Part shown: positions 1 to 9,179 of the stretch, one piece after another
Layout of the letters: each line of letters begins with the position of its first letter
Numbering within the stretch: position 1 is the stretch's first letter
NCBI RefSeq assembly: GCF_019219095.1
Contig: NZ_JAHUWH010000009.1
Coordinates: 124,001-188,000, forward strand
Origin: Acidovorax sp. sic0104
GTDB lineage: Bacteria > Pseudomonadota > Gammaproteobacteria > Burkholderiales > Burkholderiaceae_C
Reading direction: 5' to 3'
Length of the DNA: 64,000 bases
Program-made: the position numbers and the translations under genes
Notes under the pieces: model-generated
The model's input: the letters and a program-made list of their open reading frames with translations, nothing else
The model's database searches: none
Told to the model about the DNA's origin: nothing

Positions 1-587
1 TCGTCGCGGGTCCACACGCCGCCCGCCCAGGGCCGCCCGGGCGCGGCCTGCAGCGCGGGTTCCTTCTCCAGGCATTCACGCACGCTCAGCACCTCCTGCC
101 GGCAGCCCAGCGCGGCCTGCAGCGCCACCTGGCGCTGCTGCTGGCGCAGCGAATCCGGCGTGGGGCACAGCACCAGCTTGCCGTTCACTTCAAAGCCGAA
201 GGACCAGGCCTCTTGAGCCATCCACCGCGCCAGCGCGTCTCGGCTGGCCCGCGCCATTTGCAGCAGCTGCGCCGTGCCCTGCAGCGACTGGCGGGCCGAA
301 CACGCGCGCAGGAACTGCAGGCCCCAGGCCCATTGCCGCCAGTCCCAGCGCGGGTGAAACCGCACCGCCGAACCGCGCGACAGCAGCATCTTGGGCAGGC
401 CGCGCAGCGTGGCGGGCGACGCGAACGGCTCCACATAGCTGTAGCTCAGCTGCGCCCCGTTGGCGTAGCTGGTGACCAGGCCCGGTGCCTGTGCCGCGTC
501 CAGCAGATGCACGTCGTGGCCCTGGCGCGCCAGTTCGTAGGCGGTGGCGCAGCCGATCACACCCGCGCCGATCACGCAGACCTTCAT
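1..587 (-). CDS. FAD-dependent D-amino-acid dehydrogenase-like oxidoreductase (3' end cut by window)
   Basis: The N-terminal ~195 residues are present; the C-terminus lies beyond the left edge. The protein opens with a Rossmann FAD-binding motif (VIGAGVIG, residues ~4-11) followed by CATAYELARQGHDVHLLD, the beta-alpha-beta unit of the DAO/DadA family. The phrase SYANGAQLSYSYVEPFASP matches the substrate and FAD region of DadA-type D-amino-acid dehydrogenases. These enzymes oxidatively deaminate D-amino acids and pass electrons to the respiratory chain at the inner membrane. Its start overlaps the stop of the upstream ornithine-cyclodeaminase-family gene as ATGA, so it is the last visible gene of the amino-acid operon. 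Family placement is firm; the substrate (D-amino acid, opine or imino acid such as a hydroxyproline isomer) cannot be read from the sequence. Confidence 0.88.
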   Translation of the reverse strand, partial: MKVCVIGAGVIGCATAYELARQGHDVHLLDAAQAPGLVTSYANGAQLSYSYVEPFASPATLRGLPKMLLSRGSAVRFHPRWDWRQWAWGLQFLRACSARQSLQGTAQLLQMARASRDALARWMAQEAWSFGFEVNGKLVLCPTPDSLRQQQRQVALQAALGCRQEVLSVRECLEKEPALQAAPGRPWAGGVWTRD

Positions 588-1534
588 GGCAAGGCACCCT
601 CCGCCGCAGTGTTGCACTGCAGGATGCGCGACACCGCCAAGTGCGCCACCGCCACATCGGCCAGGCCGATGCCCACGGACTTGAACACGGTGATGCCCTG
701 CCCCTCGGCCCGCCACGGCGCATCGCCCGCGTAGAGCTGCGGCAGATCCACCAGCGGCGCGCTGTCTGTGCGGCCCTGCCACAGCACCACCTCGCCGGCT
801 TCGGCCAGGCTTTGGGGCATCCATTCCAGGATGATGCGGCCCGCGCGGTCCATGGTGGTGTCGTCCAGCTCGCGGCCCTTGGGCGCGCTGATGCCCATGG
901 CCGCGACGAAGGCGCCTGGCGCGAGCCAGGCACCATCGAACACGGGCGTGGCCGAGCGTGTGGCCGTCACCACCAGGTCGGCCCCGCGCACCGCCGCCTC
1001 GGGCGTGGTGAAGGCCACCGGGCAACCCGCCCTGTGCGCCAGCGTGTCGGCCCAGCCGGACTGGCCAGCAGGGTCCACCAGGGCGACCTGCTCGAAGTCG
1101 AACCACTCGCACAGCGCCTCGGCCTGCGCGCGGCCCTGCAGGCCCGCGCCAAACACGGCCAGCTTGCGCGGCCGCAGCGGTCCGGCCTTGGACGCCACCA
1201 GCGCCGTGATGGCCGCTGTGCGCAGCCGCGTGATCTCGTTGCCGTCCAGCACGGCCAGCGGCTGGTTGGTGAGCACATCGAACAGCAGGATGGAAAAGCT
1301 GAACTGCCCGCGCACCGTGGGGTACACCTTGACCCCGGCCACGCCGCGCTCGGCCCACACCGCGCCCATGGTGCTCAACCGCAGGTCGCGGCAATCGGTG
1401 CGCTGGCGAGCGTGCACGGCGGCGGCGCCGGCAGCCAGGCTGGCAAAGGCCGCGCCGAGCGCCGCGGCCACGGAGCGGAAGTCGAGCGCCTGGGCCACTT
1501 GCCGGTCGCTGATGAAGGGGATGCTGGTGTTCAT
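584..1534 (-). CDS. Ornithine cyclodeaminase / mu-crystallin family protein
   Basis: 316 residues, usual length for the family. A Rossmann motif (FGAGLQGRAQAEAL) sits near the middle, preceded by the family's GNEITRLRTAAITALVASK stretch that places substrate and nicotinamide. Members include ornithine cyclodeaminase, alanine dehydrogenase and ketimine (pyrroline/piperideine-2-carboxylate) reductases. The ATG at 1534 is chosen because family similarity begins directly after it (MNTSIPFISDRQV); an upstream extension of the open frame has no family resemblance. It is translationally coupled to the DadA-like gene by an ATGA overlap. The pairing with a D-amino-acid dehydrogenase fits ketimine reductase or imino-acid interconversion, but this is inference. 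Confidence 0.9.
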   Translation of the reverse strand: MNTSIPFISDRQVAQALDFRSVAAALGAAFASLAAGAAAVHARQRTDCRDLRLSTMGAVWAERGVAGVKVYPTVRGQFSFSILLFDVLTNQPLAVLDGNEITRLRTAAITALVASKAGPLRPRKLAVFGAGLQGRAQAEALCEWFDFEQVALVDPAGQSGWADTLAHRAGCPVAFTTPEAAVRGADLVVTATRSATPVFDGAWLAPGAFVAAMGISAPKGRELDDTTMDRAGRIILEWMPQSLAEAGEVVLWQGRTDSAPLVDLPQLYAGDAPWRAEGQGITVFKSVGIGLADVAVAHLAVSRILQCNTAAEGALP

Positions 1535-1593
1535 GGAAATGGCTGAAACGAAGGGACGAGGAATACAGGGCACGGCCGGCAACGCCTTCGCGC

Positions 1594-2493
1594 TCACGGA
1601 ATGCCGTACTTGTTGGGATAGCGGATGTTTTCGCGCATGTGGGCGCTCATGGGGATGCGCAGCGCATCGGTGTCGAACCACTTGCGGTACAGGGCGGCCA
1701 GCTCGCCCGAATGCATGAGCGCGAGCACCGTGCGGTCCACCACCTCTCGCAGCGGCGCATCGTCCTTGGGCAACATGAAGGCGTAGGGCTCCACCGTGAG
1801 GTGCCGGCCCGTGACGTGCAGGCTGTCCTTCTTTGGCGATGCGGCCAGCAAGGCGTAGAGCAGGACGTCGTCCTGCGCGAAGGCATCGACCTTGCCCTCC
1901 TCCACCAGGCGCACGCCCTCGGCATCGTTGGCCACCACCACAAGCTGCAGCTCCTGCTCACGCTGCACGCGGGCCATGGTCTCCTGCGCCGTGGTGCCAT
2001 TGCTGACCGCAATGCGCCGCCGCCACAGGCTGGGTACGCCGTCGATCAGCACCGACTGGCGCGCGAGGAAGCGCACGCCCGTGGTGAACAGCGTGTGCGA
2101 GAAGTCCACGTCCTTCTGACGGCCCACGGTGTTGGTGTTGCCGCCGCACTCGATGTCGATGCTGCCGGCCTTGAGCAGCGGTATGCGCTGCGCCGCCTCC
2201 AGCGGGCGGAACTCCACCCGCAGCGCCGGTTGCGCCAGCACCTTGCGCAGGTTCTGCACCACGCGCTGGCACACGTCGATGGAATAGCCCACCGTCCCGC
2301 CCGCCGCGTCGCGGAACGCAAAGGTGCCGGGCGTAGGGATGTAGCCCACATGCACCACCCCGCTGCGCGCGATGCGCTCCAGCGCCGACACGCCGCCCCG
2401 CGCCGGTGTCTGTGCCAAGGCAGGTGCCGCAGCGCACAGCAGGGTGAGCGCCAGCAGGCACGCCAGGGGCGCACGTGGGGACAACGCAGGCAT
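1594..2493 (-). CDS. Periplasmic amino-acid-binding protein (SBP_bac_3 family)
   Basis: 299 residues with a Sec signal peptide (hydrophobic LACLLALTLLCAAAPALA, cleavage after ALA near residue 27). The mature part begins with the VHVGYIPTPGTFAFRD and VGYSIDVCQRVV segments typical of family 3 solute-binding proteins, and contains the GSIDIECGGNTNT and DVDFSHTLFTTGVRFLA segments that shape the ligand cleft in glutamate/aspartate-type receptors. It lies between the amidase and the ornithine-cyclodeaminase-family gene, in the same direction as the two permeases and the ATPase, and so presumably delivers substrate to that transporter. An acidic or polar amino acid, or a derivative, is the likely ligand; the exact one is unknown. 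Confidence 0.9.
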   Translation of the reverse strand: MPALSPRAPLACLLALTLLCAAAPALAQTPARGGVSALERIARSGVVHVGYIPTPGTFAFRDAAGGTVGYSIDVCQRVVQNLRKVLAQPALRVEFRPLEAAQRIPLLKAGSIDIECGGNTNTVGRQKDVDFSHTLFTTGVRFLARQSVLIDGVPSLWRRRIAVSNGTTAQETMARVQREQELQLVVVANDAEGVRLVEEGKVDAFAQDDVLLYALLAASPKKDSLHVTGRHLTVEPYAFMLPKDDAPLREVVDRTVLALMHSGELAALYRKWFDTDALRIPMSAHMRENIRYPNKYGIP

Positions 2494-2539
2494 GGTGAAA
2501 GCTCCTTGGGGGTTGTAGAACCGGGGTGAAGTACGACGC

Positions 2540-3958
2540 TCAGTCCCAGCCCGGCGGCACCGCGCGATGCCAGTCGGTGGCCTGCTCGAACGCGTGGCCC
2601 ACGCGCAGGACTACCGGCTCGTCCAGGGGCCGGCCGATGATCTGCAGCGACACCGGCATGCCGCCGTGCGTGAAGCCCGCCGGCACGGCCAGCGAGCACA
2701 GGTCCAGCAGGTTCACGAAGCGGCCAAAGCGAGACAGCGGCGTGGCCAGTTCGTCCACCTCGCTCACCGGGATGGCCGCTATGGCGTTGGTGGGGAAGGC
2801 GCACACATCCACGCCATCCATCGCGCGCAGCATGTCGGCCTTGGCCTGCTCGCGCAGCTTGAGCAGCTTGATGTACTGCGCCGCATCGATGTCGCGGCCC
2901 AGCAGGATGCGGCGGCGCACATGCGGATCGAACTCCAGCCCCTCCTGCTCGAACAGCGATCCCAGGTTGGCGTAGCCTTCGGCGCTCATCAGGCTGCCCG
3001 CCACGCGCATGGATTCGGCGCAGCTTTGCGGCAGGGCGCGCTCCACGCGCCGCATGCCCAGCGACACCAGCACCTGCACGGCGGCGTCGCAGGCCGCGAG
3101 CACGTCGGCATCCACATCGTGGCGCTCGGCCTCGGGCAAGGTCCACACGCGCAGGCCCTGCACGCCGCGCTCGAGCTGCGGCAGCACGGAGCGCACGGGC
3201 GCCTGCGCCGACACGGCGTCATGCGGGTCCGCACCGGCCATCACATCCAGCAGCAGCGCACCGTCGCGCACCGTGCGCGTGATCGGCCCCACCGTGTCGT
3301 GCGTGGGGCACAGCTCGATGAGCCCATGGCGGCTGATGAGGCCGCGTGTGGTCTTGAGCCCCACCACGCCGCACAGCCCCGCCGGTATGCGCACCGACCC
3401 GCCCGTGTCCGTGCCGATGGACGCACTGCACAGCCCTGCTGCCAGCGCCACGGCCGAGCCACTGCTGCTGCCACCTGGCGTGCGGTGCGTGTGCACATCC
3501 CACGGGTTCCAGGGCGTGCCCATCACCGCGTTGGTGCCCCAGCCGCCAAACGCGAACTCCACCGTGTGCGTCTTGCCGATCACGATGGCGCCGGCCGCAC
3601 GCAGGCGGTCCACGGCCGTGGCATTGAAGGCAGAGATGCGTGCGGGCTGCGCGCGAGAACCCGCAGCAATCGCCTTGCCCTGCACCTCGAACAGGTCCTT
3701 CACAGCCACTGTCACGCCGTGCAGCGGCCCGACGAAGACGCCCGCTCGGGCCATCTGGTCCAGGCCACGCGCTGCGGCGCGTGCCTCGCCGGCATACACC
3801 TCGGTGTAGGCATGCAGGCGATCGCCATGCCGTGCGGTGCGAGCGAGCTGCGCCTCCACCAGCACCTCGCTCGACAAGCTGCCCGCGCGGATGGCCGCAG
3901 CCTGGTCTGCCAGCGGCGCGTAGACCATGGATGGCATCGTCAGATCAATGGTCGTCAT
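2540..3958 (-). CDS. Amidase signature family hydrolase
   Basis: 472 residues, normal for amidase-signature enzymes. The Ser-cisSer-Lys triad is visible: Lys87 in VAVKD, the GGSSSGS stretch at 162-168, and the nucleophile Ser188 in DTGGSVRIPAG. It should hydrolyse an amide or acyl-amide bond in the cytoplasm. Its start overlaps the end of the upstream permease gene as ATGA, so it is made together with the transporter. In this setting it could release an amino acid or ammonia from an imported amide before oxidation by the downstream enzymes. It is not GatA: no gatB or gatC is present and the operon is catabolic. Confidence 0.9.
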   Translation of the reverse strand: MTTIDLTMPSMVYAPLADQAAAIRAGSLSSEVLVEAQLARTARHGDRLHAYTEVYAGEARAAARGLDQMARAGVFVGPLHGVTVAVKDLFEVQGKAIAAGSRAQPARISAFNATAVDRLRAAGAIVIGKTHTVEFAFGGWGTNAVMGTPWNPWDVHTHRTPGGSSSGSAVALAAGLCSASIGTDTGGSVRIPAGLCGVVGLKTTRGLISRHGLIELCPTHDTVGPITRTVRDGALLLDVMAGADPHDAVSAQAPVRSVLPQLERGVQGLRVWTLPEAERHDVDADVLAACDAAVQVLVSLGMRRVERALPQSCAESMRVAGSLMSAEGYANLGSLFEQEGLEFDPHVRRRILLGRDIDAAQYIKLLKLREQAKADMLRAMDGVDVCAFPTNAIAAIPVSEVDELATPLSRFGRFVNLLDLCSLAVPAGFTHGGMPVSLQIIGRPLDEPVVLRVGHAFEQATDWHRAVPPGWD

Positions 3959-4641
3959 GCGGCCCCCAGCGTGCGGCGGCCCTGCGCCAGGCGGCGCTCC
4001 ATGAAGCGCGAGAGCATGGACAGCGGGAATGCGATCGCGAAATAGAACAACCCCACCAGGATGAAGATGTGCAGCGGCAGGAAATACTCACTGGAGATCG
4101 CCTTGGCGGCCAGCATGAGTTCGTTGGTGGCGATCAGCGCGCACAGGGAGCTGTCCTTGAGCAGCGCCACATAGCTGTTGAGCAGCGGCGGCAGCATCAC
4201 GCGCAGCGCCTGCGGCAGCGTGACGTGCAGGAACACGCGGCGCGGCGTGAGGCCCACCGCCAGGCCCGCTTCGCGCTGCCCGCCGTGCACCGACTGCAGC
4301 CCACCGCGCAAAATTTCCGCCACATAGGCAGAGCCATGCACGCCCAGCCCGAGGACCCCCGCCCAATAGCCCGACAGCGTGATGCCGAACGAAGGCAGCA
4401 CGAAGTAAATGGCCAGCAGCAAGGCCAGCAGTGGTATGGCACGCAGCAGCTCGATGAAGCCCTGCGCTGCGCGGCGCAATGCGGCCACGCCACTGCGCAG
4501 CATCCACACCAGCAAGGCGCCCAACACGATGGCCATGGCAAACCCGAGGGCTGACAGCTCGGCCGTCACACGCGCTGCTTCGAGCAGGCGCGGCCACCAC
4601 TCGCCCATGTATTGGGCATAGGTTGCAAGAAATGCGTTCAT
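3955..4641 (-). CDS. Amino-acid ABC transporter permease (HisM/GlnP family)
   Basis: 228 residues, with about five hydrophobic segments. The cytoplasmic EAA loop GGQREAGLAVGLTPRRVF contacts the ATPase in polar amino-acid importers. A longer open frame upstream comes from another frame of the neighbour, so the start at MNAFLATYAQ was chosen; it also gives the ATGA overlap with the preceding permease. The gene forms a pair with that permease, as heterodimeric channels do in glutamate/aspartate and histidine importers. Its stop overlaps the amidase start. Family assignment is clear; the substrate is not. Confidence 0.92.
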   Translation of the reverse strand: MNAFLATYAQYMGEWWPRLLEAARVTAELSALGFAMAIVLGALLVWMLRSGVAALRRAAQGFIELLRAIPLLALLLAIYFVLPSFGITLSGYWAGVLGLGVHGSAYVAEILRGGLQSVHGGQREAGLAVGLTPRRVFLHVTLPQALRVMLPPLLNSYVALLKDSSLCALIATNELMLAAKAISSEYFLPLHIFILVGLFYFAIAFPLSMLSRFMERRLAQGRRTLGAA

Positions 4642-5303
4642 CGTGCCCCCCTGGCGGTGTTGCGCTCCAGGCGCGTGAAGGCCCAGCTGACGGGCAGCAC
4701 CATGGCCGCATAGAGCAGCATGGCGGTCAGGTAAATGAGCGGCGTCTCGAAAGTGGACGTGACCAGATTGCGTGCATAGAACATCACCTCGGGCGCCGCA
4801 ATGGCCGAAGCGATGGAGGTGTCCTTGACGAGCTGGCTCGCGTAGTTGCCCAGCGACGGCAGCGTCACGCGCAGCATCTGCGGCAGCAGCACCGATCGCA
4901 GCGTTTGCGCGGGTGTGAGGCCCACGGCGAGGGCCGCCTCGCGCTGGCCCGCATGCAGGCAGCGCAGCCCGGCAGCGAACACGTCGCACACAATGGCCGC
5001 GCCCACCAGCCCCAGGCCGATGACCGCAGCCGTCAATGGCGACAGCCGCACGCCCACCGACGCGAGCCCGAAATACAGCACGAACAAATGCGCCAGCGCC
5101 GGCACATTGCGCATCCATTCGATGTACGCGGCGATGGCCCATTGCAGCACGCGGTGGCGCGCAAAGACCACCAGCAGGGCCAGCAGAAGCCCCAGGCCCG
5201 CGGCGATCAGCGCGGCGCCTGCGGCCACCTGCGCGGCGGTCCACGCGCCGCGCGCCAGCGTGAGCGCGATGAGGGTGAAGGTATCGAGGCTGGGCATGCT
5301 CAT
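4638..5303 (-). CDS. Amino-acid ABC transporter permease (HisQ/GltJ family)
   Basis: 221 residues. It has hydrophobic membrane spans, IEWMRNVPALAHLFVLYFG near the middle (the conserved segment after the second span), and an EAA loop AGQREAALAVGLTPAQTL. It overlaps both neighbours by ATGA, the ATPase upstream and the second permease downstream, pointing to strict co-translation of the membrane complex. The start at 5303 is supported by that overlap, although a second ATG two codons later would also fit. Confidence 0.92.
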   Translation of the reverse strand: MSMPSLDTFTLIALTLARGAWTAAQVAAGAALIAAGLGLLLALLVVFARHRVLQWAIAAYIEWMRNVPALAHLFVLYFGLASVGVRLSPLTAAVIGLGLVGAAIVCDVFAAGLRCLHAGQREAALAVGLTPAQTLRSVLLPQMLRVTLPSLGNYASQLVKDTSIASAIAAPEVMFYARNLVTSTFETPLIYLTAMLLYAAMVLPVSWAFTRLERNTARGAR

Positions 5304-6100
5304 GCACCCTGCCGTGCGTCATGGCCCACCTGGCCAAGGAAGCTGCGCGTGCGCTCCATGCGCGGCGTGTCGATGACCTGCGCAGCCGGGCCTTCCTCGA
5401 CGATGTGGCCGCCGTCCATGAAGATCACGCGATCGGCCACGTCGCGTGCAAAGCGGATCTCGTGGGTCACCAGAATCATCGAGCGGCCCTCGTCCGCCAG
5501 CTCGCGGATCACACCCAGCACCTCGCCCACCAGCTCGGGGTCCAGCGCCGAGGTGGGCTCGTCGAACAGGATGAGCTTGGGCTTTTGGGCCAGCGTGCGC
5601 GCAATGGCCACACGCTGCTGCTGCCCGCCCGACAGCTGCTCGGGGTAGGCGCCGGCCTTGTGGCGCAGGTGCACCTTCTCCAGCATGTCCTCGGCCAGCG
5701 CGTAGGCCTCGTCACGCCGCATGCCGCCGGCCTTGATGGATGCGAGCGCCACGTTGTCGCGCACCGTCAGGTGCGGCCACAGGTAGAACAGCTGGAACAC
5801 CATGCCGATCTCGCGGCGCTGGGGTGCCATCTCGGTGTCGCTCATCAGCCGCCAGCCGCCGCCCCTGCGCGCGGGCAGCTGGCCGATGCGTTCGGAGTCC
5901 AGCACCACCTCGCCGTCGTTGGGCTTTTCCAGGAAGTTCAGACAGCGCAGGCAGGTGGATTTGCCAGAACCACTGGGCCCGATCAGCGACAGCGTCTCGC
6001 CCTTCTTCAGGTCGAAGGAAATACCCTTGAGTACCTCGGCCTGGCCGTAGCTTTTCTTGAGGCCGCTCACGCGCAGCAGGGGGGGATGGTGGTTGTTCAC
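5300..6100 (-). CDS. Amino-acid ABC transporter ATP-binding protein (GlnQ/GltL family)
   Basis: 266 residues from a GTG start. Walker A GPSGSGKST is at 41-49, the signature LSGGQ at 156-160, Walker B LILFDE at 176-181 and the switch His at 213 (VTHE). The GTG at 6100 is preferred to an ATG at 6208 because family similarity begins just after it and a GGAG ribosome-binding site lies 9 bases upstream; the extra N-terminal residues from 6208 look non-coding. There is a small insert (LPARRGGGWRLMSD) between Walker A and the Q-loop compared with typical GlnQ. It is first in the operon and powers the two permeases next to it. Confidence 0.93.
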   Translation of the reverse strand: MNNHHPPLLRVSGLKKSYGQAEVLKGISFDLKKGETLSLIGPSGSGKSTCLRCLNFLEKPNDGEVVLDSERIGQLPARRGGGWRLMSDTEMAPQRREIGMVFQLFYLWPHLTVRDNVALASIKAGGMRRDEAYALAEDMLEKVHLRHKAGAYPEQLSGGQQQRVAIARTLAQKPKLILFDEPTSALDPELVGEVLGVIRELADEGRSMILVTHEIRFARDVADRVIFMDGGHIVEEGPAAQVIDTPRMERTRSFLGQVGHDARQGA

Positions 6101-6259
6101 AGCGGGGTTCTCCAGACAGTTGTGTGCGGGCGCCGCGGCATGCTCCTTGCAACCACATGTCCTCGCTACCCAGTGCCTCCATGCTAGGAATGGAGCCCCT
6201 CTGTTCATTGCAGGCGGTCGCCGCTATATTGAACGTATGCGACATGCAGGGAAAACCCG
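6101..6259. promoter_or_regulatory. Divergent control region between the amino-acid operon and the GlxA-type regulator
   Basis: This 159-bp spacer separates two divergently transcribed units and must hold both promoters. It is less GC-rich than the flanks, with TATATT at 6225-6230 as a possible -10 element for the regulator gene, but no convincing -35 partner. No clear dyad was found. The operon's ATPase start (GTG) has its ribosome-binding site at the left end. Confidence 0.4.
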
Positions 6260-7393
6260 ATGCCCCCCACCCATCCCAAGCGCAAAGCCGTCAGCGTCGA
6301 AACCAGTGCCAACCCGCACCAGGGCAGTGCGCAGAACAGAGGCGACATTGGTGCATTGATCGGCAAGCTCGATGCGGCGTCGCGCCCCAGCGCACCCAGG
6401 CGCAAGCCATCGGCCTCCGAACTGCGCGTGGGCATCCTGCTGTGGCCGCAGTTCCCGCTGCTGTCGCTGGCTGGGCTGTGCGACGGACTGCGCCACGCGG
6501 CCGACGTGGGCGACCAGAGCCGGCAGATCCGCTGCTCGTGGACCATCCTGGGCATTCCTGGCCAGTCGGTGGCTGCCAGCTGCGGTGTGGAGGTGCCTGT
6601 GCAGGAGTCGCTGTCGTCCGAATGCGACTACGACTACATCGCCGTCATCGGCGGGCTGCTGCCCGCCATCCCCTCCGCCCATCCGCGCTACCGCGAGTTC
6701 CTGCATTTCGCCGCATCGCTGGGCAAGCCGCTCATCGGCATCTGCACGGGCTCGTTCGCGCTGGCCCATGCCGGCCTCATGGACGGGCGGCGCGCCTGCG
6801 TGCACCCCTATCACGTGGAGGACTGGCAGCGGGCCTTCCCCATGCAGGCGTATGTGACGGACGCTCACTACCTGTTCGATGGCGACCGCATTACCTGCGC
6901 GGGCGGCATCTCCATCGTGGAGCTCACGGCCGAGCTGGTGCGGCTGCACTGCGGCCCCGACCGCGCGGCCAAGGTCGTGCACCAGATGACGGTGAACCCG
7001 TCCGCCGGCCATACGCACGTGGCACGCCGCCATGCGCTGGGCTACGGCACCACCGACCACGACAAGCTGCGCCAGGCCATCGTGCTCATGGAAAAGAACA
7101 TCGGCACTCCGCTGGAGATCGCGGTCATCGCGCGGCTGGTGGATTCAAGCAGCCGCCAGCTCGAGCGCGTGTTCCTCGCCGAAACACGCACCACCCCGTC
7201 GGAGTACTACCGCAACGCGCGCCTGAAATACGCCAAATGGATGCTCACCAGCACCGACCTGCCGGTGATCACGATTGCCTACGAGTGCGGATTCTCGGAC
7301 GCATCCCACTTCATCCGGCACTTCCAGCAACTCTACGGCATGCCGCCGGGCCGCATGCGCAAGGCGCTTCAGGCCGGCACGGTGGACGCCTGA
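6260..7393 (+). CDS. GlxA-family transcriptional regulator (DJ-1/PfpI domain + AraC HTH)
   Basis: 377 residues in two parts: a DJ-1/PfpI-like amidotransferase fold (~55-230; [20 protein letters not shown] with the nucleophile-elbow Cys) and a C-terminal AraC-type double HTH (~270-370; [20 protein letters not shown] is the second HTH). The N-terminal ~50 residues are low in predicted structure. It is transcribed divergently from the amino-acid uptake operon, the usual arrangement for a regulator of that operon; related proteins (GbdR, CdhR, ArgR of Pseudomonas) activate amino-acid and carnitine/betaine catabolism. Whether the Cys is functional cannot be told. The start has AGGGA about 8 bases upstream. 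Confidence 0.9.
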   Translation: MPPTHPKRKAVSVETSANPHQGSAQNRGDIGALIGKLDAASRPSAPRRKPSASELRVGILLWPQFPLLSLAGLCDGLRHAADVGDQSRQIRCSWTILGIPGQSVAASCGVEVPVQESLSSECDYDYIAVIGGLLPAIPSAHPRYREFLHFAASLGKPLIGICTGSFALAHAGLMDGRRACVHPYHVEDWQRAFPMQAYVTDAHYLFDGDRITCAGGISIVELTAELVRLHCGPDRAAKVVHQMTVNPSAGHTHVARRHALGYGTTDHDKLRQAIVLMEKNIGTPLEIAVIARLVDSSSRQLERVFLAETRTTPSEYYRNARLKYAKWMLTSTDLPVITIAYECGFSDASHFIRHFQQLYGMPPGRMRKALQAGTVDA

Positions 7394-9036
7394 ATCCACG
7401 CCACGCGGCGGCCAGCCACGGGCGGTGTCGGGCCGATCGCGCCACCATCAGCGCCATCGCCCTCCACCCGAAAGCGTGCCACCACCGACACCAGGCGGTC
7501 GGACTGTTCGTGCAGCGCTTCCGAGGCGCCCCGCGCCTCGTTCACCAACGCGGCATTGCGCTGCGTGAACTGATCGATGCGCGAAAGCACCTCGGTGAGC
7601 TGCTGCACGCCCACGGTCTGCTCGCAGCTTGCGGTCTGCACGGACGTCATGAGCTGAGCGAAGGATTCCACCGCAGCGATCACGCCGCTGGTCTGCGCCC
7701 GGGCGCGCTCCACCATGGCACGGCAGCTGGCGATCTGCGCGTTCGACGCTTCGATCATCTGCCGGATCTCGCGCGCCGATTGCGCGGAGTGCAGCGCCAG
7801 GCTGCGCACCTCGCTCGCCACCACCGCAAAGCCTCGGCCCTGCTCGCCCGCGCGGGCGGATTCCACGGCGGCGTTGAGCGCGAGGATATTGGTCTGGAAC
7901 GCGATCCCGTCGATCACCGCCGTGGTCTCGGCAATGCGCTGCCCATGCCCGGCCACGGCCTGCATGCTCTGCATGGCACCGTCCACGATGGCCTGCCCTT
8001 CGCGCGCCACGTCGCGGGCGGACGCAGCCAGGCGATGCGCCTCCTGCACCGACTGCTGGCTGTGGCCCATGGTGGCGGCGAACTGCTCCAGCGCGGCCGC
8101 AGCCTGCTGCAGCTCGGCCGACTGCAACTCGGTGCGCTCGGCCAGCGTGCGCGCCTCGTCCACCAGGTGCAGGCTGTGGCCCGCGACATCACCCGAGGCG
8201 CGGCGCACCTCCATCACCGTGTGCCCCAGGCCGGCCACCATGCCACGCAGCGAATCGATGACCGAGCCCGCCGGTGACACCACACCGGGAAGCGGCGCCG
8301 TGAGCTCTCCCGCAGACACGCGCGCCATGGCCGCAGCCACTGCGGCTGGTTCTGCTCCCAGGCGCTGCCCGAGCGCGCGCAGCAGCGCCCAAGCCACCGC
8401 TGCCACCAGCAACAAGGCCAGCGCGAGCGACACACCCACCTGCCAGAGCATGTCTTGCACCGCCCGGGCAGACGCGTCGGCAGCGTGCCGCACCTCTTCC
8501 GCCTGGCTTTCACGCAGCCGCGCCAGCGCCTCCAGGTAGGCGGCCTGCGACTGGCGCAGTACGCCGGTCAGCATGCCGCGCGCAGGGCCACGCGCACCGC
8601 CCTGCAGATGGTCGATGAACTGCGCGCGATCGCGCTGGAACTGGGTAGCGGCCTGAGCGATCTGCTCAAGCTGTTGCCGCTGCGCGGGCTGCAACACGGC
8701 CCTGCTCAAGTCTTGCATGAGGTTGTCAATGCGCTTTTGAGCGGCCTCGATGCGCTCCACCTCTGTGGGCAGGTCTTCCTGCATCTCCACCAGCACCGCA
8801 TCGCGCAAGGCCCGCGAGATGGACGACACCTCCATCGACACCGCATAGGCCGCACTCCACTGCGGCAGGCTCTGCGCCGCAATGAAACCCACACGCGCAT
8901 TAGCCGCCAGCCCCGCGTGCACCGTGAGGGCCAGCACCAGCGCCAGCAGCGCACCGATGGCCGAGAAACCGAGGACCAAGGACGCGCGAATGGAAAGCCC
9001 GCGCAAGGGCTGGTGTTGCGTTGCCAGGGTGTTCAT
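7369..9036 (-). CDS. Methyl-accepting chemotaxis protein
   Basis: 555 residues. It has an N-terminal membrane span (~12-36), a periplasmic helical region (~37-190), a second span ([16 protein letters not shown]), a HAMP-like linker and a cytoplasmic signalling domain whose tip reads [38 protein letters not shown] in overlapping motifs. It reports ligand binding to CheA/CheW. The ATG at 9036 is preferred over an in-frame TTG two codons upstream. The 3' end overlaps the convergent GlxA-type regulator gene by 25 bp, with no intergenic space for separate terminators. The ligand is unknown. Confidence 0.93.
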   Translation of the reverse strand: MNTLATQHQPLRGLSIRASLVLGFSAIGALLALVLALTVHAGLAANARVGFIAAQSLPQWSAAYAVSMEVSSISRALRDAVLVEMQEDLPTEVERIEAAQKRIDNLMQDLSRAVLQPAQRQQLEQIAQAATQFQRDRAQFIDHLQGGARGPARGMLTGVLRQSQAAYLEALARLRESQAEEVRHAADASARAVQDMLWQVGVSLALALLLVAAVAWALLRALGQRLGAEPAAVAAAMARVSAGELTAPLPGVVSPAGSVIDSLRGMVAGLGHTVMEVRRASGDVAGHSLHLVDEARTLAERTELQSAELQQAAAALEQFAATMGHSQQSVQEAHRLAASARDVAREGQAIVDGAMQSMQAVAGHGQRIAETTAVIDGIAFQTNILALNAAVESARAGEQGRGFAVVASEVRSLALHSAQSAREIRQMIEASNAQIASCRAMVERARAQTSGVIAAVESFAQLMTSVQTASCEQTVGVQQLTEVLSRIDQFTQRNAALVNEARGASEALHEQSDRLVSVVARFRVEGDGADGGAIGPTPPVAGRRVAWIQASTVPA

Positions 9037-9083
9037 GCTCAACCGTGATGTGGGAGTCGATCAGAAAAGGCGGGACGCCACAC

Positions 9084-9123
9084 ACCAAGGCCGCATGCCC
9101 TGAGGAGAGCATGCGGCCTTGGT
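9084..9123 (-). terminator. Perfect 15-bp hairpin downstream of the amino-acid-binding protein gene
   Basis: The arms ACCAAGGCCGCATGC (9084-9098) and GCATGCGGCCTTGGT (9109-9123) are exactly complementary around a 10-base loop. It lies between the stop of the binding-protein gene and the start of the chemoreceptor gene, both on the minus strand. No T-run follows on either side, so it is either a Rho-assisted terminator or an mRNA 3'-stabilising stem rather than a classical intrinsic terminator. Confidence 0.6.
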
Positions 9124-9179
9124 CGCAGCGTGAGGAGCCATGAGTTCAGCGGGTGCTGGGCGGCTTCATGTGCACGGCA

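Noticed and set aside
2540-3958. Amidase as GatA of the amidotransferase
   Set aside because: No gatB or gatC nearby, and the gene is embedded in a catabolic transport operon.
9036-9042. TTG as start of the first chemoreceptor
   Set aside because: An in-frame ATG two codons downstream fits better; neither has a strong ribosome-binding site.
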